Shown piece by piece: positions 45,050-57,103 of a stretch of 64,000 nucleotides of DNA; position 1 is the first letter of the stretch, and each line of letters begins with the position of its first letter. The stretch lies in contig CM034544.1 of NCBI GenBank assembly GCA_020002185.1, forward strand, positions 37,581,701 to 37,645,700, given 5' to 3'. The notes beneath the pieces are model-generated. The model made no database searches. It was not told the origin of the DNA and saw only the letters and a program-made list of their open reading frames with translations. Source of the stretch: Paraescarpia echinospica. Its lineage: Eukaryota; Annelida; Polychaeta; Sabellida; Siboglinidae. Both the position numbers and the translations under genes were made by a program.

Positions 45050-45480
45050 ACTTCTACTGCTGGTCATCACATTCGTCACCATTGTGCAGCCGTAATGTCT
45101 CGTGGTTGGGCGAATGCCTCAGCATATCGTTTCCAGATATGTCTGCCTTGTGCCGTCCTCTGCCAGATGGTGTCCTTCCAATACTCGTCTAATTAATATA
45201 TTCACCGTCGCCCCGGTCTTCCTTTAGATCGTTTCCCTTCGTAAGGTCACAATGTGGTAATACGCGATGTCCACCTGTTATTCCGTTGCTTGACGAATGC
45301 TCTCCAGCCGGCGGTAATTCTTCTTCGAATATCCTTGTCTTGTGTTTTGTATATGATGCTGTATCGCTGTTCCAGGTACACGTAGATTTTAACGTTTTCT
45401 GGGTGCTTGATGTTAGTATATATTCATGTGTCCATTGTTTCCGATATACACTGTTAATAAAGCTGTGGCGGCTGGTCAGT
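45050..45480 (-). mobile_element. 3' end of the RTE-type LINE, second copy
   Basis: Read on the minus strand from about 45480: VYLEQRYSI, ITAGWRAFVKQR, then NRWTSRIT, RPYEGKRSKGRPGRR, LDEYWKDTIWQR and FAQPRD, ending with gctgcacaatggtgacgaat near 45055. It matches 28800-29424 with an internal deletion of about 300 bp. The tail after gcacaatg is tga-rich, as in RTE elements. Confidence 0.8.
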
Positions 45481-46163
45481 CACTCAAGTGGTTTAATATT
45501 CTCGATGCGCTGACAATGTGGACGAACTTTATACGCGATATGGATACAGGACAGGTCGAAGTGACATAAGACAATTGTGTCGTTGAACAATGTTTCTTGT
45601 CAAGTTATGAATGAACAATATTTACAGCCAACCCTTAATTATGGTGTAATTACACTTGCTATTTATATACAACAGCAAAGCCTCATATTGTGAAATATCC
45701 AAATAGGTCGTGAGCAAACCCTGAACATTTAATATGATATGTCGGAACGATCTAACATATATTCCAATAGATATGTTTATGTCCAGTTGCGTGCAGACAG
45801 AACCATGGGCTCGTTTTTCTACGAAGAATTACAACATTGTGTTGTTATTAAAGTTCATTAATTAATTTGATGTCAAGAATCGCAATCAATCAGAGTACTC
45901 ATCGATCAATGAAAGGGCCCAAGCACCCAACCCAGAACTCAGCCAAGCCGGCACAAACAATGGTAATTAAACACAAATATATGATCAGTGTGAGAACACA
46001 ACTATGTATTGCAGCATCGCCAAGGAGTGCAAAGCAGGTATTCGTGTATAAGTTTGGTATCGTTGCAAGAAGCGATGTAGCAGCTAGAAGTGCACATTAC
46101 TGTACCTAAATAGGGTTCAAATGGATATAAGATCATACCAGTGAAAAAACAAAACAACACACC
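45481..46163. other. Non-coding stretch
   Basis: An open frame at 45867-46109 (plus) has no recognisable domain. The last five bases (acacc) are one copy of the target duplication of the next element. Confidence 0.45.
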
Positions 46164-46300
46164 TGTTATGATATGTTCGGCTTGTCTAAAATAGGGCATG
46201 TGACCTAGTTTCCGCTGAGGCGCGCCACTTCCAGGAGCAGATTAAAAGCCTGAATCATGTGTGCCTCCGTTTGTTTTCTCAATACAAGATAATGTAAACA
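46164..46300 (+). repeat. 5' LTR (137 bp) of the Gypsy element
   Basis: Starts tgttatgatatgttcggctt and ends aatgtaaaca. It lacks a 6-bp and a 4-5-bp segment present in the 3' LTR. The next bases, tggctggcagcgg, are in the position of the tRNA primer-binding site. Confidence 0.9.
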
Positions 46301-46639
46301 TGGCTGGCAGCGGTGAAGTGAATCTGAACTGTTCTGTTAGAACTGTAGTAGCAAGTGTATATGTATCACGAGGCTGTGAATGCTCTCTACATTGAAGATT
46401 GTTTGAACTGACTATTGCATCGAACTGCCACATGCTGTAACTTACAGTGTACCTAAGGCTAAGCCACTCAGCGAGTATGTCGGCGAATATGTCCGTGTTT
46501 GAACTCTGAGTTATTTCAGTTATAAATTAACTACCATTCTGCTACTGACTACACTCTGTGAAGTACTATATATTGATTGTGAAATAATTGCATATTGCTG
46601 CGAACGTTTGCGCACGGTCACGATGAAAGAATAAGTATT

Positions 46640-49102
46640 TCACACAGATGAGTGGAAACTGTTTAAACAGATGTGGCAAAACTATACTATTGTCTCAAAG
46701 ATCGACAGTCAAACTGACGAGTATCAACGTGCGTTATTCCTGCATACCATTGGTCCAGACGCACTGACACTGTATAATGACATGCGTTTTCCAGATGCAC
46801 ATACTTTGAAAGATGTCATTGATGTTTTTATGCTCATTTTGTCGGAAAGACCAATGAGATATATGAGCGTTACGTGTTTAACAACCGCAACCAAGGACCT
46901 ACTGAGTCTGTGGAAGATTATGTTGCTGCTTTGCGCAACCTGTCACAAACGTGCAATTGTTGTACATGCATGAGAGACAACATCCTGCGAGACCGGATCG
47001 TGCTGGGAATTATCGACAATGCTACAAGGAAGCGATTGTTGCAAGATACAGATCTTACTCTTGCTAAGTGCATCGACATCTGCCGATGCACAGAGGTCAC
47101 GGCAGATCAAACACGTACAATAGAACATAAAGAAGATTTGGCCCATCCTGTCACAAGTAACTCACAAAGAGGACAACTGAGACTGAAATGCAAGTTCTGC
47201 TGGAAAAGTCATCCTTTCAAGTAGGAGCTGTGTCCTGCATGGGGAAAGACGTGCAAAATGTGTATCAAGAAAAATCATTTTGCAGATAAATGTCAAACGA
47301 AGCACAATAATGTCCATATGATTCTTGAAACTCAACATGACTCAGACTTGGAACAACTCCTATCTGTCACAGAACAACATCGGCAGAAGATCATCAAAGC
47401 AGAGATGCTGATCAATGATAAAGTTGTCACATTCGAGGTTGATTGTGGCGCATCTGTGAATGTTATTCCTGAGAAGTATATCAAAAACGAGTCTACTATG
47501 AGTAGATACAAGACTTCACTTCATATTTGGAACAAGACATTTACACGACCAAGGGGGAAGAAACGGCTAACTATTTGCAACCCAACGAACATGAAGACGT
47601 ATTCCACTGAATTCTTCGTTGTAGAGGAAAATCTAATTCCGTTGCTAGGAAAGCAGCCGTCCGAGATAATGGGTCTCATCACAGTGAACTACTAGAAGTT
47701 GGAGAATGTGGCGAAACTCACTCCTGAAACAGATGACATTTTCACGACCTTTGCATATGTTTTTGATAATGATCAAGGAAATCTCCCTGGCACTGCACAC
47801 TTCGATATAGACACAAACGCAAGTCCCGTGACCTCTCCTGCTGGCCGAATGCCTATCGCCATGCAGTCTCAAGTGAAAACTGAACTCTGCAGAATGGCAG
47901 AAAGAGGTGTGATCACTCCAGTTGATCAACCTACCGACTGGATTAGTCTTATGGTAGTCGCTACGAAGAAATCGGGTGATCTTCGCATCTGTCTTCATCC
48001 TCGCCCGTTGAACAAAGCCCTGAAACGTGAGCACTATCCTCTACCTGTAATGGAAGACATCCTCCCCAAGCTGGCAAATGCAAAAGTTTTCTCCAAACTA
48101 GATCTGGATAGTGCTTACTGGCATGTCCACTTGGACGAAGAGTCAAGTCTCCTTTCGTCGTTCTAGACATCCTCCGGACGATACCGGTGGAAACGACTGC
48201 CTTTTGGAAGATCAGTAAGCTCAGAGCTTTTCCAGGAGCGTCTAAACGCCGCCTTGCAGGGATTCGATGGATTGGTTGGTGTCGCAGATGACATCATTGA
48301 GTACGGATCAGGTGAAGATGCAGAGTCTGCCACATTGAATCATGACAATGACCTAACAGCCCTGCTCCAAAGATGTCAATCTTTTGGCATGAAGCTGAAC
48401 AAAGACAAAGCGGAAGTCCGCAAGAATTATATCACCTTCCTAGATCATAAGGTGACAAGTGAAGGCCTCAAGATTGACCCTGAGTAAGTAGACGCAATCT
48501 TGAAAATGCCGAAGCCTGTGAATGTTGAAGATGTTCAGCGTGTCTGTGGGTTTGGCAACAACTTGGCAATAGTCATGCCCAAATTATCTGAGATCCTCGA
48601 GCCCATCAGACAGCTGACTCGTGCTGGTGTGATGAGGAACTGGACGCCAACCCATGATGCAACCTTCGGGGCTGTCCAGAAGCTTGCTACTGAAGCACCG
48701 ATTCTGATGTACTATAACCATGGATGTGAACTTTCGATTCAGTGCGATGCCAGTCAGAAAGGAATTGGTGCCGTTCTGACAGAGGAAGGCCAACCCGTCG
48801 CTTATGCCAGCCGTGCCACGACCGAAACAGAAACTCGATACGCTCAGATAGAGAAGGAAATGCTGGCCATCATTTTCTCACTGGAGAAATTCCTCCAGTA
48901 CACGTTTGGTCGGCAAACAAATGTTGAAAGTGACCACAAGCCACTGGAAGCAATTCTGCAGAAACCTCTATCTGCAGCACCACGACGTCTTCAAGGCATG
49001 ATGCTACGTATCCAAGGATATGATGTCGTTGTCAGGTACAAGAAGGGCAAATGTATGTACCTTGCTGACACCCTCTCCAGGGCCTACCTTCCTACCTCAT
49101 AA
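46640..49102 (+). pseudogene. Gypsy gag-protease-RT-RNase H, interrupted
   Basis: Gag matrix/capsid-like helices (46640-47150) carry one frame change near 46865. Then come the zinc knuckles (CKFCWKSHPF with a stop at 47222, and CKMCIKKNHFADKC at 47257), the aspartic protease (VDCGASVNVIP at 47441; catalytic Asp kept, but the usual Thr/Ser is Cys), RT (LCRMAERGVITPVDQPT at 47887, SKLDLDSAYWHV at 48095, catalytic GVADDIIEYG at 48279) and RNase H (CDASQKGIGAVLTEEGQP at 48743, later Glu and Asp present). From 46874 to 49102 everything is in one frame, so gag and pol were probably one polyprotein; in-frame stops lie at 47222, 47693, 48164 and 48485. Confidence 0.88.
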
Positions 49103-49199
49103 AACATGCAAGAAGAATTTGAGCATGTGAACATGGTGAGTTTTCTACCAATCAGAGATGAGAGACTCTCCTGACTCAAGGTAGATACTGACAAAGATG

Positions 49200-50370
49200 A
49201 GTCCTCCAGAAGTTGAAATCAGTCATCATGCAGGGATGGCCAGAAGAAATACAACTGCTGGCTGCTGAACTTACTCCGTACTACAGCTTTCGGGATGATA
49301 TGACTGTCCAAGATGGACTCATTTTCAATGGCGAGAGAGTCGTTGTACCGTTTGCCATGCGACCAGAAATGAAGAAGGCTGTCCACTCGTCCCATGCTGG
49401 AATAAAATGATGTATCAAGAGAGCCAGAAAGTGTTTGTTCTGGCCAGGCATATCTTGTGACATCAAACACTTCATCTCGACCTGTGAAACTTGCCGTTTA
49501 TATATATCAGCCAAAGGAGACACTTATGAGTCATAGGTTTCCTTCTCGCCAGTGGGAGAAAATCGGAATAGATATGTTTGAATATGATGGCAACAATTTC
49601 CTAGTCACAGTGGACTACTTCAGCAATTACTGGAATATCGACATACTGGAGAATACAAAGGCATCAACTATCTTCCGAAAACTGAAGTCACAATTTGCAC
49701 GCTACGGTTGTCCTTGTATTGTGACAAGTGACAATGGGCCCCAATTCATTTCAACGTCGTTCTTGAACTTCTCCAAAGAATGGGCATTTGAGCATAGAAC
49801 TACTACTCCTTAAAACAGCAAAGCAAATGGGAAAGCAGAACCAACAGTAAAGACAGCCAAATCCCTTCCGAGGAAGAATAAAGAACAAGATCAAGTCCTT
49901 GCGCTGCTCAATTATCGCAACACACCAAGCCAGGCATCAGGGACAAGCCCTGCACAGCGATTATTCAACAGAAAAACAAGAACTCTCCTTCACATTTCAG
50001 AAAAACTTATCAAACCAAATCTGAACCTGGATGGTGAGAGAAAGAAGCTACAGGATCACCAGAAGAAACAAGAAATAGCGTACAATAAAGGTGCCGAAGA
50101 CTTACCACCTTTGGAAGAAGGTGACTTTGAACGTATGAAACCATTTCAGATGGGTGAAAAGAATTGGAACAAAGCTATTGTCTCGAAACGCTTTGACGAA
50201 CGTTCCTATGAAGTAGAGGTTGGAGACGTCATCTACAGACGCAACTGAGTTCACCTGAGAAAGACCTCAGAAAACCCTCGGTCAGAGTATCTGTGTGTAG
50301 AACCGAACGAGATGGTGTCTGATCCTGATTGTGGACACTCTCCCGTCACCCCATAAGTGGCTAGCTCAAG
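49200..50370 (+). pseudogene. Gypsy integrase, interrupted
   Basis: Integrase joins the element's DNA to the host genome. The H2C2 zinc finger reads HSSHAGIK, then after a stop at 49408 FWPGISCDIKHFISTCETCR (49435-49500). The core holds the three catalytic acids: Asp in IGIDMFEYDG (49566), Asp in VTSDNGPQF (49728) and Glu in KANGKAEPTVK (49822), the last following a stop at 49811. The carboxy domain runs to about 50360 with a stop at 50246. Frame changes occur near 49100 and 49410-49450. The catalytic triad is intact in spite of the stops. Confidence 0.85.
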
Positions 50371-50682
50371 TCCACCTCAAGCTCCTCCGTCCACCTCAAA
50401 CTCCTCCCACTTCCAAGAAAATCGAGTCCAAAGTTCCAGTGCGTACAAGATATGATCGTGTGGTGAAAGTTCCAATTATGGATGACTTTGTTAAATGTTA
50501 ATTCGCTAAAAGGCATTGGTTTAATTACCACAGCGTAACTGTTGTTGAGTTATATTTAAAGAGAGTGACTATTTAATTGTCTTATGTATCAGAGACACTG
50601 AGTGTTACGTCTACGTTGCGAGGACATTAAGTCTGGACGTTTTCAAGAAACGAACTTTTAAAATATTTATAAATTAAGGGGA

Positions 50683-50830
50683 TGTTATAATATGTTCGGC
50701 TTACCATAGTCTAAAATAGGGCATGTGACCTAGTTTCCGCTGTGGCGCGCCACTGTACTTCCAGGAGCAGATTAAAAGCCTGAATCATGTTTGCCTCCGT
50801 TTGTTTTCTCAATATGAGAGAATCTAAACA
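50683..50830 (+). repeat. 3' LTR (148 bp) of the Gypsy element
   Basis: Starts tgttataatatgttcggctt and ends gagaatctaaaca, preceded by the polypurine tract aaattaagggga (50671-50682). Confidence 0.9.
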
Positions 50831-50993
50831 ACACCAAGTGCGAACAATGCAATACACAAAATCTTAGCGAACTAACTGTAACTAAACCAGCCCGAAAAAT
50901 GCAATAGGCGTCCTTGGTAATCTCAAACATTATAGCCTATAGGGTAACTAACCGATGTGTCAGATGATAGCCGGCCATGCTGAAACTACTATC

Positions 50994-51500
50994 TCAAACA
51001 ACCCGAAAGAAACGAAATATGGCATGTCGATAAAACAAAATACTACACTTAAGCCTCGATACGTGGTAACCGTTAAAGACACCAAACAATGGACCATTGG
51101 CATTGCCCCGCAGGTGGAGAAATTGAGTAAGGGCTGACATTGGACAATACGTGTCTCCAGTACGCAGTATTTGCAGTGTAACCGATCTTCTAGACATATT
51201 ATGTTTAAAATGAGACGTTACTAGAAAAAGACCAGAAGGAGAAAAATTAACATCCGTCACTTGCAAAATACCACCAGCCCGATAGCGTGAGTGCGCAGTA
51301 ATGTCTCCGATACGAAGGAACGTACTGACCGCCAGTAAACACAGACATTGCTGTATTTTACGTTGTAAAGGAAGTGGCATCGCAAATGAGCCGTAAAATG
51401 TGGAGGCTATTTCCGCTGCAGGGCGGAGGATTACACGAGTCAACGGTTGACTCCCATCCTTGGCAACTCCTTGACTACTACGTAGAAGAGGAGGATTCAA
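50994..51500 (-). pseudogene. Tyrosine recombinase fragment (DIRS/Crypton-like)
   Basis: Tyrosine recombinases cut and rejoin DNA through an Arg-Lys-His-Arg-Tyr active site. The 168-codon minus frame has CLLAVSTFLRIGDITAHSRY (box I Arg), LFLVTSHFKHNMSRRSVTL (the beta-hairpin Lys) and DTYCPMSALTQFLHLRGNA then GPLFG, as in metazoan DIRS-type or Crypton recombinases. The frame stops before box II, so the HxxR and the nucleophilic Tyr are missing. No open frames of an RT/RNase H partner are attached, so whether it came from a DIRS retroelement or a Crypton is open. Confidence 0.7.
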
Positions 51501-51670
51501 GGTAAATTCTAGGTAAATTCAAGGAATGTCAACGACCGGGAAGATCCCGACTCAGACCCACACCAACACGCAGTACATATTCACATAAAACTGCAAACCT
51601 CACGAACATCTTGACGTAGTAAAAATGTCCATTTTAAGCTCTACTAAAACAACATCCTGTAGCACTGGGG

Positions 51671-52040
51671 TTGACGGGGATAAGTCACACCAAGAATACG
51701 CTGCGATACAGGTTGAACAACGTGCATTTTAAGGCTCACCTACAAATAACGTTACTGGATATCAGATACAACGAGATAACCATAGCTCAAAGAAAAGGAT
51801 GGACGATTCCTGACAGCCTTTATCTCACGGCTGGATCCTACGGTCACTGTTGATGACATGTCTTTGTATGTGAAGTATGTGCATAAGCTCGAGGCCAAAT
51901 GTGTGACACTAAAAACTAAGCATGATAGTTATGCCTCATTCAAGGTTGATGTTATGTGCAATGACGCATCTAAGTTTTATGACCCGGACAACTGGCCACC
52001 TGGTGTATACTTGAGGAAATTCTTTAACACCAAAAACTAA
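51671..52040 (+). pseudogene. LINE ORF1 carboxy-terminal part
   Basis: Two abutting frames: 51671-51853 and 51858-52040. The second ends with SFKVDVMCNDASKFYDPDNW-type sequence and WPPGVYLRKFF, a carboxy end usual in ORF1 proteins of APE-type LINEs with PHD-like or RNA-binding ORF1. ORF2 starts 4 bp after the ORF1 stop (52044). Confidence 0.6.
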
Positions 52041-52043
52041 GTT

Positions 52044-54650
52044 ATGGAAATTAACATCACATCTTTTATTTGTAATGAATTTAAAGGTTTTATGCCCTTC
52101 TTAAATAAAGTGTTAACGAAATGTGATATACTGTGCATTCAAGAGATTATGCTCATTAAACAAGATTGCCATATACTAAACACCTGTCACGATACGATGG
52201 TTAGGTGGGTTATGGTGTTTCTCCTGTAGATGCATCTTGTGGTATTTTAACCGGTAGGCCGTATTCTTGACCAATGCTATGACTGGCTATGCGGCATAAG
52301 AATTTGCTGGGGTAATAAGGAGCATTATCTACTAAACGTATATTTACCTGATGAATGCGAGGAAAACAATGATAGGTTCAAATTGCTGTATATGTTAATA
52401 ATATTATAATAGCTTATGTATCACTATCGTTGGTGATTTTAATGCGGATATTTCCAAGAAATCAGTTTTGGGGAATATCTTACTTGATTTCTGCAAATAA
52501 TTTACTATGGCTATATGTGATCAAGATACTCTCCCGATAGACACATATACATACGTTAGTTCTGCCTGGGGAACTACATCATGGCTAGACCATGGCATAT
52601 GTACCGTTGATGCAAAGGAATGCCTATCTAACATGTCCATACTTTATGACATTATTTATTCTGATCATCACCCGATATCGTTCAACATAGACATTGGTAT
52701 TGTACCAGAATGCGTTAGTGGTAGTGTCAATACTAATGAAATTAAGCAAGGCATAAACTGGGACAGATTACACCCACAAGATATTGATGCATATAGAGAA
52801 TGCATGAACGTTGAATTGAGAAAACTGAATATTCCACCGGGTGTTAGATGCACTGATCCCAATTGTCATAACTGTAATCATCATGATGATCTCGATTACT
52901 TTTACAATTCTATCGCGATTACATTGAAGAGGTGTGGTCACACACTTCTGTCAAATTGCAAAGGTGCTTATAAATAGCTCTATAATGCTGTACCAGGTTG
53001 GGACGAGCGAGTGAAAGAGCTTCATTGTGCAACCCCTTAATTACTGTAAATGGAAAGAGATTGGTAAATCTAGCCAAGGTGACATGTTTAATGCTATGAA
53101 ATTATCCAGAATGAAATTCAAGCAGGCGATCAAAAAATGTAAAAGGGAGAAAGAAACTATCATTGCTGATAACATTGCAGAACAGTTGTGTCAAAAAGAA
53201 CACCGCAAATTCTTGAAAGAAATTAAGCACTGCACGAACAGTAAAGTAAATCTTCCGACAAACATTGATAATATACACGGTGCTGTAAACATCGGGTCAA
53301 TGTGGAAGCATCATTATGAAAATGTATTTAATGATAGCCGATGTGATGAAGTTTGTTATGATTGTTCCACTGGCAATAAGAGAATGACTGTTGGCGCAGT
53401 TGAACTGTTGGATGTTATTAATGGACTCTCAAAAATAAGTCACCGGGTCAGGATGGTATCAATGCAGAACATATTAAGTTCGCTGATTCTCAACTCGCTG
53501 TGCTTTTGTCTATCCTTTTGTCTTCAATTTTGGTGCATGGTTATATACCAAAATAAATTTACACAGTCTTTTATTGTACCAATTATTAAAGACAAGAATA
53601 GACGAATAAACGACATAGGTAATTATAGGCCAATACGTCTATCGAACATATTTTGGAAGATAGTTGACACTGTTCTTTTTAACAGAATGAAAATGTACTT
53701 GGAAACCACTCCTAATCAATTAGGCTTTAAGCCTAAACATTAAACGTAGTCATACGTGTTTGCATTTAAGGAATTATTAAGGTTCTACACTGAACATGGT
53801 TCATCTATGCACGTCGCATTTTTAGATGCATCAAAGGCGTTTGATCGTGTCAATCGATATAAACTTTTAACGAAACTAGAACAACGAAATGTACCGAAAT
53901 ATATCTTAAGAGTACTCAGCAATGAATTCAACAATCAGTGTGTATGCATACGATGGGGGAATACCTACTCGGACATCTTCTCTGTAGGCAATGTTGTTAA
54001 GCAAGGTGGGAAGTTATCCCCTTTACTTGTTAACATTTATATGGATAATTTAAAAATACAACTGCACAAAAAACAAATCGGTTGTAGTCTTGGTAACGTG
54101 GTTGTTAATGACCTTGTATACGCCAATGATCTACTTCTGTTTGCACCTTCTGCTAAAGGACTACAAACACTACTAGACATGTGTTACTCATATGGATGTG
54201 AGCAATACGTGCAATACAATGCGGGTAAATCCCTGGTCATGTACTTTGAATCTACAAAGTCAAATATTTCTAAAGAAATGACATTAGGAGGAAAGAAGTT
54301 AAACTTTGCCACCTCTTGTAAATATCTAGGACATGTAATTTCTAATAACTTGTCATATGTGTCTCACATGCAAGCGAAAGTGAGACTTTTGTATGCCAAG
54401 AGTAATATATGACGTCAAAAATGTCACTGCTGTAAAAAATAAGTTATTTATGGCGTATTTTAGTAATATCTATATGTGTGCGTTATGGGTGAATTTTAGA
54501 AAAGTTAAGTTTCAGCAATTCGTTGTTGCATATAACAACTCTTTCAGGATATTGAACAATATGCCCATGGGATGTAGCGCTAGCCACATGTTTGCTACAG
54601 CTAATGTCAGCTCGGGTAAATGTGTAATCAGAAAAAGCTATTTTTAGCCT
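52044..54650 (+). pseudogene. LINE ORF2: endonuclease and reverse transcriptase, broken
   Basis: Endonuclease: ITSFICNEFKG at 52050, CDILCIQEIML (catalytic Glu) at 52120, VGDFNADISKKS in another frame near 52430, and YSDHHPISFNIDIG (the SDH motif) at 52660. RT: a lysine-rich linker (53030-53300), IGNYRPIRLSNIFWKIVDTV at 53616, NQLGFKPKH at 53716, AFLDASKAFDRVNR (first catalytic Asp) at 53816, VKQGGKLSPLLVNIYMDNL at 53997, and LVYANDLLLFAPSAKG at 54113, where the usual YADD is YAND. GLQTLLDMCYSYG and CKYLGHVIS follow. Stops lie at 52227, 52975, 53741 and 54410. Confidence 0.82.
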
Positions 54651-54710
54651 AATGAATATGATTGACATGTCTTGGTATCCCATTATTTAATAATAATAAT
54701 AATAAATAAA

Positions 54711-55694
54711 ACATTTCTGGAATACTACATATTTATTTGCAATTTTAACGACTTGTAATAATCGCCCATTGACGCTGCAGCCTCACTTTTCTCGGGCGAT
54801 TTTATTCGTGTGCTATCGTTTCGCCGCGAAATTCCGTTGCAACGATGTATTGTAATTTGTTCTGAAATCTAAAACTTGCACTGAATGATGGCACACCAAC
54901 CAGGTTTATTAAGACTGTAGCTGCCAGTTTAACATACTCTTTCACCGAAGCAGTGAAACGAGACAACGTCCAAGGGGATACCGAATTGGACGGTGCACGA
55001 ATTTAGGACGTGCAACTATAAAACAATGGATATGCAGTGTGAAATTTTAATTGACATCCCTAGCTGCAGTAAGGTCAATAAATTGTTCCTACGCTTCCGG
55101 AGCCCGGCATTTGTTGTAAGTTGGTAAAGCCTTCCCTTGGACCAACTGCAACTAAAAAGGTACAAGTTGTGTCGTGAGGTGTGCCTATTTTACTATAAGT
55201 TTAACTCAGTTTATGGAATGGGGAGAAATATAAACACCCCACGGGTGCTGTCAATAAACCTATCTTGAACCATTGTTGCTAGTCCAATAACTGCAATGCT
55301 TGTTAACCATGCTGGACAATCAGTGTTATACTGGCGACCTAGAATACATCAATACAATAGCGTTTATCACCAATGATCCAACATGTAAACAACGCCGAAA
55401 CGTCAATGTTTGCCCGTCTTTCAGGTTTTTGTTCGCGCACACACAAAAGCACCACGCCTTATGACTCATGTACTATATTTAGCGCTACGCCTCAGTGCTG
55501 GCGAGTGCTATTCGTGTTGGTGAAACGTCACCCGTTCTGTGATTTTGCCCGATCGGAGCTCACTAATACGTAGCCAAAACGATATAACCACACGCCGTGG
55601 TTAAAGCCACTTACCTCTAATTCACGCCTGGTTCCTGTCTCGGAGAAGCTGCAGGTCCCACAATCTCTCTCAGGAGGCTTAATCTTCTTCTGTA
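54711..55694. other. Non-coding stretch
   Basis: No gene was recognised. cacgggtgctgtcaataaac near 55240 with a polyadenylation-like signal could be the end of an old LTR, but no partner was found. Confidence 0.4.
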
Positions 55695-55704
55695 CCACCT
55701 TTTC

Positions 55705-57093
55705 GATGGGGCGCTCACTAAAAGGCGGACCAAGAATGGGTGGACTGGGCGGACCACATTCACAAGGATTCGCACGATCGCTGCGCTCCGTTTTTTATGC
55801 GCTGTTGCTGTTGCCTGTTGTAGGCGCTTTTGTGTGTTCGTTTGTAAACACTGATGGTTTAATTTTCATGCTTGCTTGTGTTAAGACAGCTGGTTTACTA
55901 TTATAGTTTATTTATATTACACGTTATATTTGACTATTTTTTTCAGCAATTAATAGGTAGAAATTGTTTTGCATCAATAATTTCAATATTAGCTACAATC
56001 AATTAGTACATTCAAAAAGAAGTTATAAAAGTTGAGGTATGAAGGTAAGCATAGTGCAAAGGAACTAACTCATAAATGTATTAATGCAAATAAATGTTTT
56101 TATTTCAGTCTCAACTGTTACAAATAGCATGTACATATGGGCGCGCTACGGATGTCCATACATGAATACATATTATACAAAGTCAAATGTTAAGATTTAT
56201 AAAACAATATATACTAATAAAACATTATTTATATTGGTTGTATAATTGTGCACAAAACAAGGCAGTTAGGCCTATAGAAATTAAATTGAGACTGGGTTTG
56301 CGAGAGCTGATCACAGACATACCTAGTCTTTGCTAACATGTCCACAGTTCCTGAGGCAGTATTGGTTCAACGGATTTTCATTTTCCTACTAAGAGTATGT
56401 CTTCAACATTTACATGGAATGAAATGCTCGCAGTAACATCCCAATTGACCTAAAACCAAATATATATGGTACTTCTTCAAAAGTGAATTAACTAGCAAAG
56501 CCTCCAAATTTCAACAATGATTATTATTGTTGTTTCATAACAAAATTCCAGTTTGCCAAAGCTGATATGAACATTTAAATCATATGAACTACTCACACAG
56601 TCACTGACAAATGTGTGACCGTGACAATCCAATTGTGTTCAAACCAAGTAAACCCCAAATATACTTTAGATCAAACATAATCAAAAGACTGACGAAAAAT
56701 AAAAAATCATCATCTTGCAATATAATGGTGTTACCCGTGAACAAACATGTACAGTTAGCCAAGTGGCTACATGAACTGTTTTAAATCGAAAGACTCTGCG
56801 TGGGACCTCACTTTACAAATGAGTGATATTTTTGGCGCCGATATTTGCATAGTAACTATAGACTGTTTATCGTTATCGTTCTTTTTATTTTCCAAAAAAA
56901 TGTAAATTACACCACTGATGATAAACTTACAACTGCTAAAATAATAAGAAACATCCCAATGTTTGCAGAATGTACTCGCAAAAGAGAGCAACAACGCATG
57001 TAAAGACGGAACAGATATTGTGCGATTCCTTGTGAATGTGGTCCATCCCGGTCCGCCCGGTCCGCCCGTACTTGGTCCGCCTTTTAGTGTGCG
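55705..57093. mobile_element. Non-autonomous TIR transposon with 10-bp target duplication (MULE-like?)
   Basis: The left end (cactaaaaggcggaccaaga from 55716, then ggcggacc, acattcacaaggattcgcac, tatgcgctgttgct) is repeated inverted at the right end (57090 leftwards: cactaaaaggcggaccaagt, acattcacaaggaatcgcac, catgcgttgttgct). The arms are about 110 bp, the right one with an extra ggtccgccc unit. CCACCTTTTC lies directly outside both ends (55695-55704 and 57094-57103). Long TIRs and a 9-10 bp duplication fit Mutator-like elements, but no transposase is inside, so the superfamily is inferred only. Confidence 0.75.
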
Positions 57094-57103
57094 CCACCTT
57101 TTC

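Larger units (their letters stand above)
46164..50830 (+). mobile_element. Complete Ty3/Gypsy LTR retrotransposon, coding-dead
   Basis: Two short LTRs (46164-46300 and 50683-50830) in direct orientation enclose gag, protease, RT, RNase H and integrase in the Ty3/Gypsy order. ACACC occurs directly outside both LTRs (46159-46163 and 50831-50835), a 5-bp target duplication. The element is 4667 bp, with a purine tract (aaattaagggga) just before the 3' LTR and a tgg start just after the 5' LTR. The LTRs differ by two indels and about six or more substitutions, so the insertion is old. All coding domains survive in outline but with about eight stops and at least three frame changes. Confidence 0.92.
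51540..54710 (+). mobile_element. APE-type LINE with (TAA)n tail
   Basis: A two-ORF non-LTR retrotransposon in plus orientation: the end of ORF1 (51671-52040), ORF2 with endonuclease and RT (52044-54650), a short 3' region and a (TAA)6 tail at about 54689-54707. The 5' end is not defined and may be truncated near 51540. Stops and frameshifts throughout ORF2 make it inactive. Confidence 0.8.
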
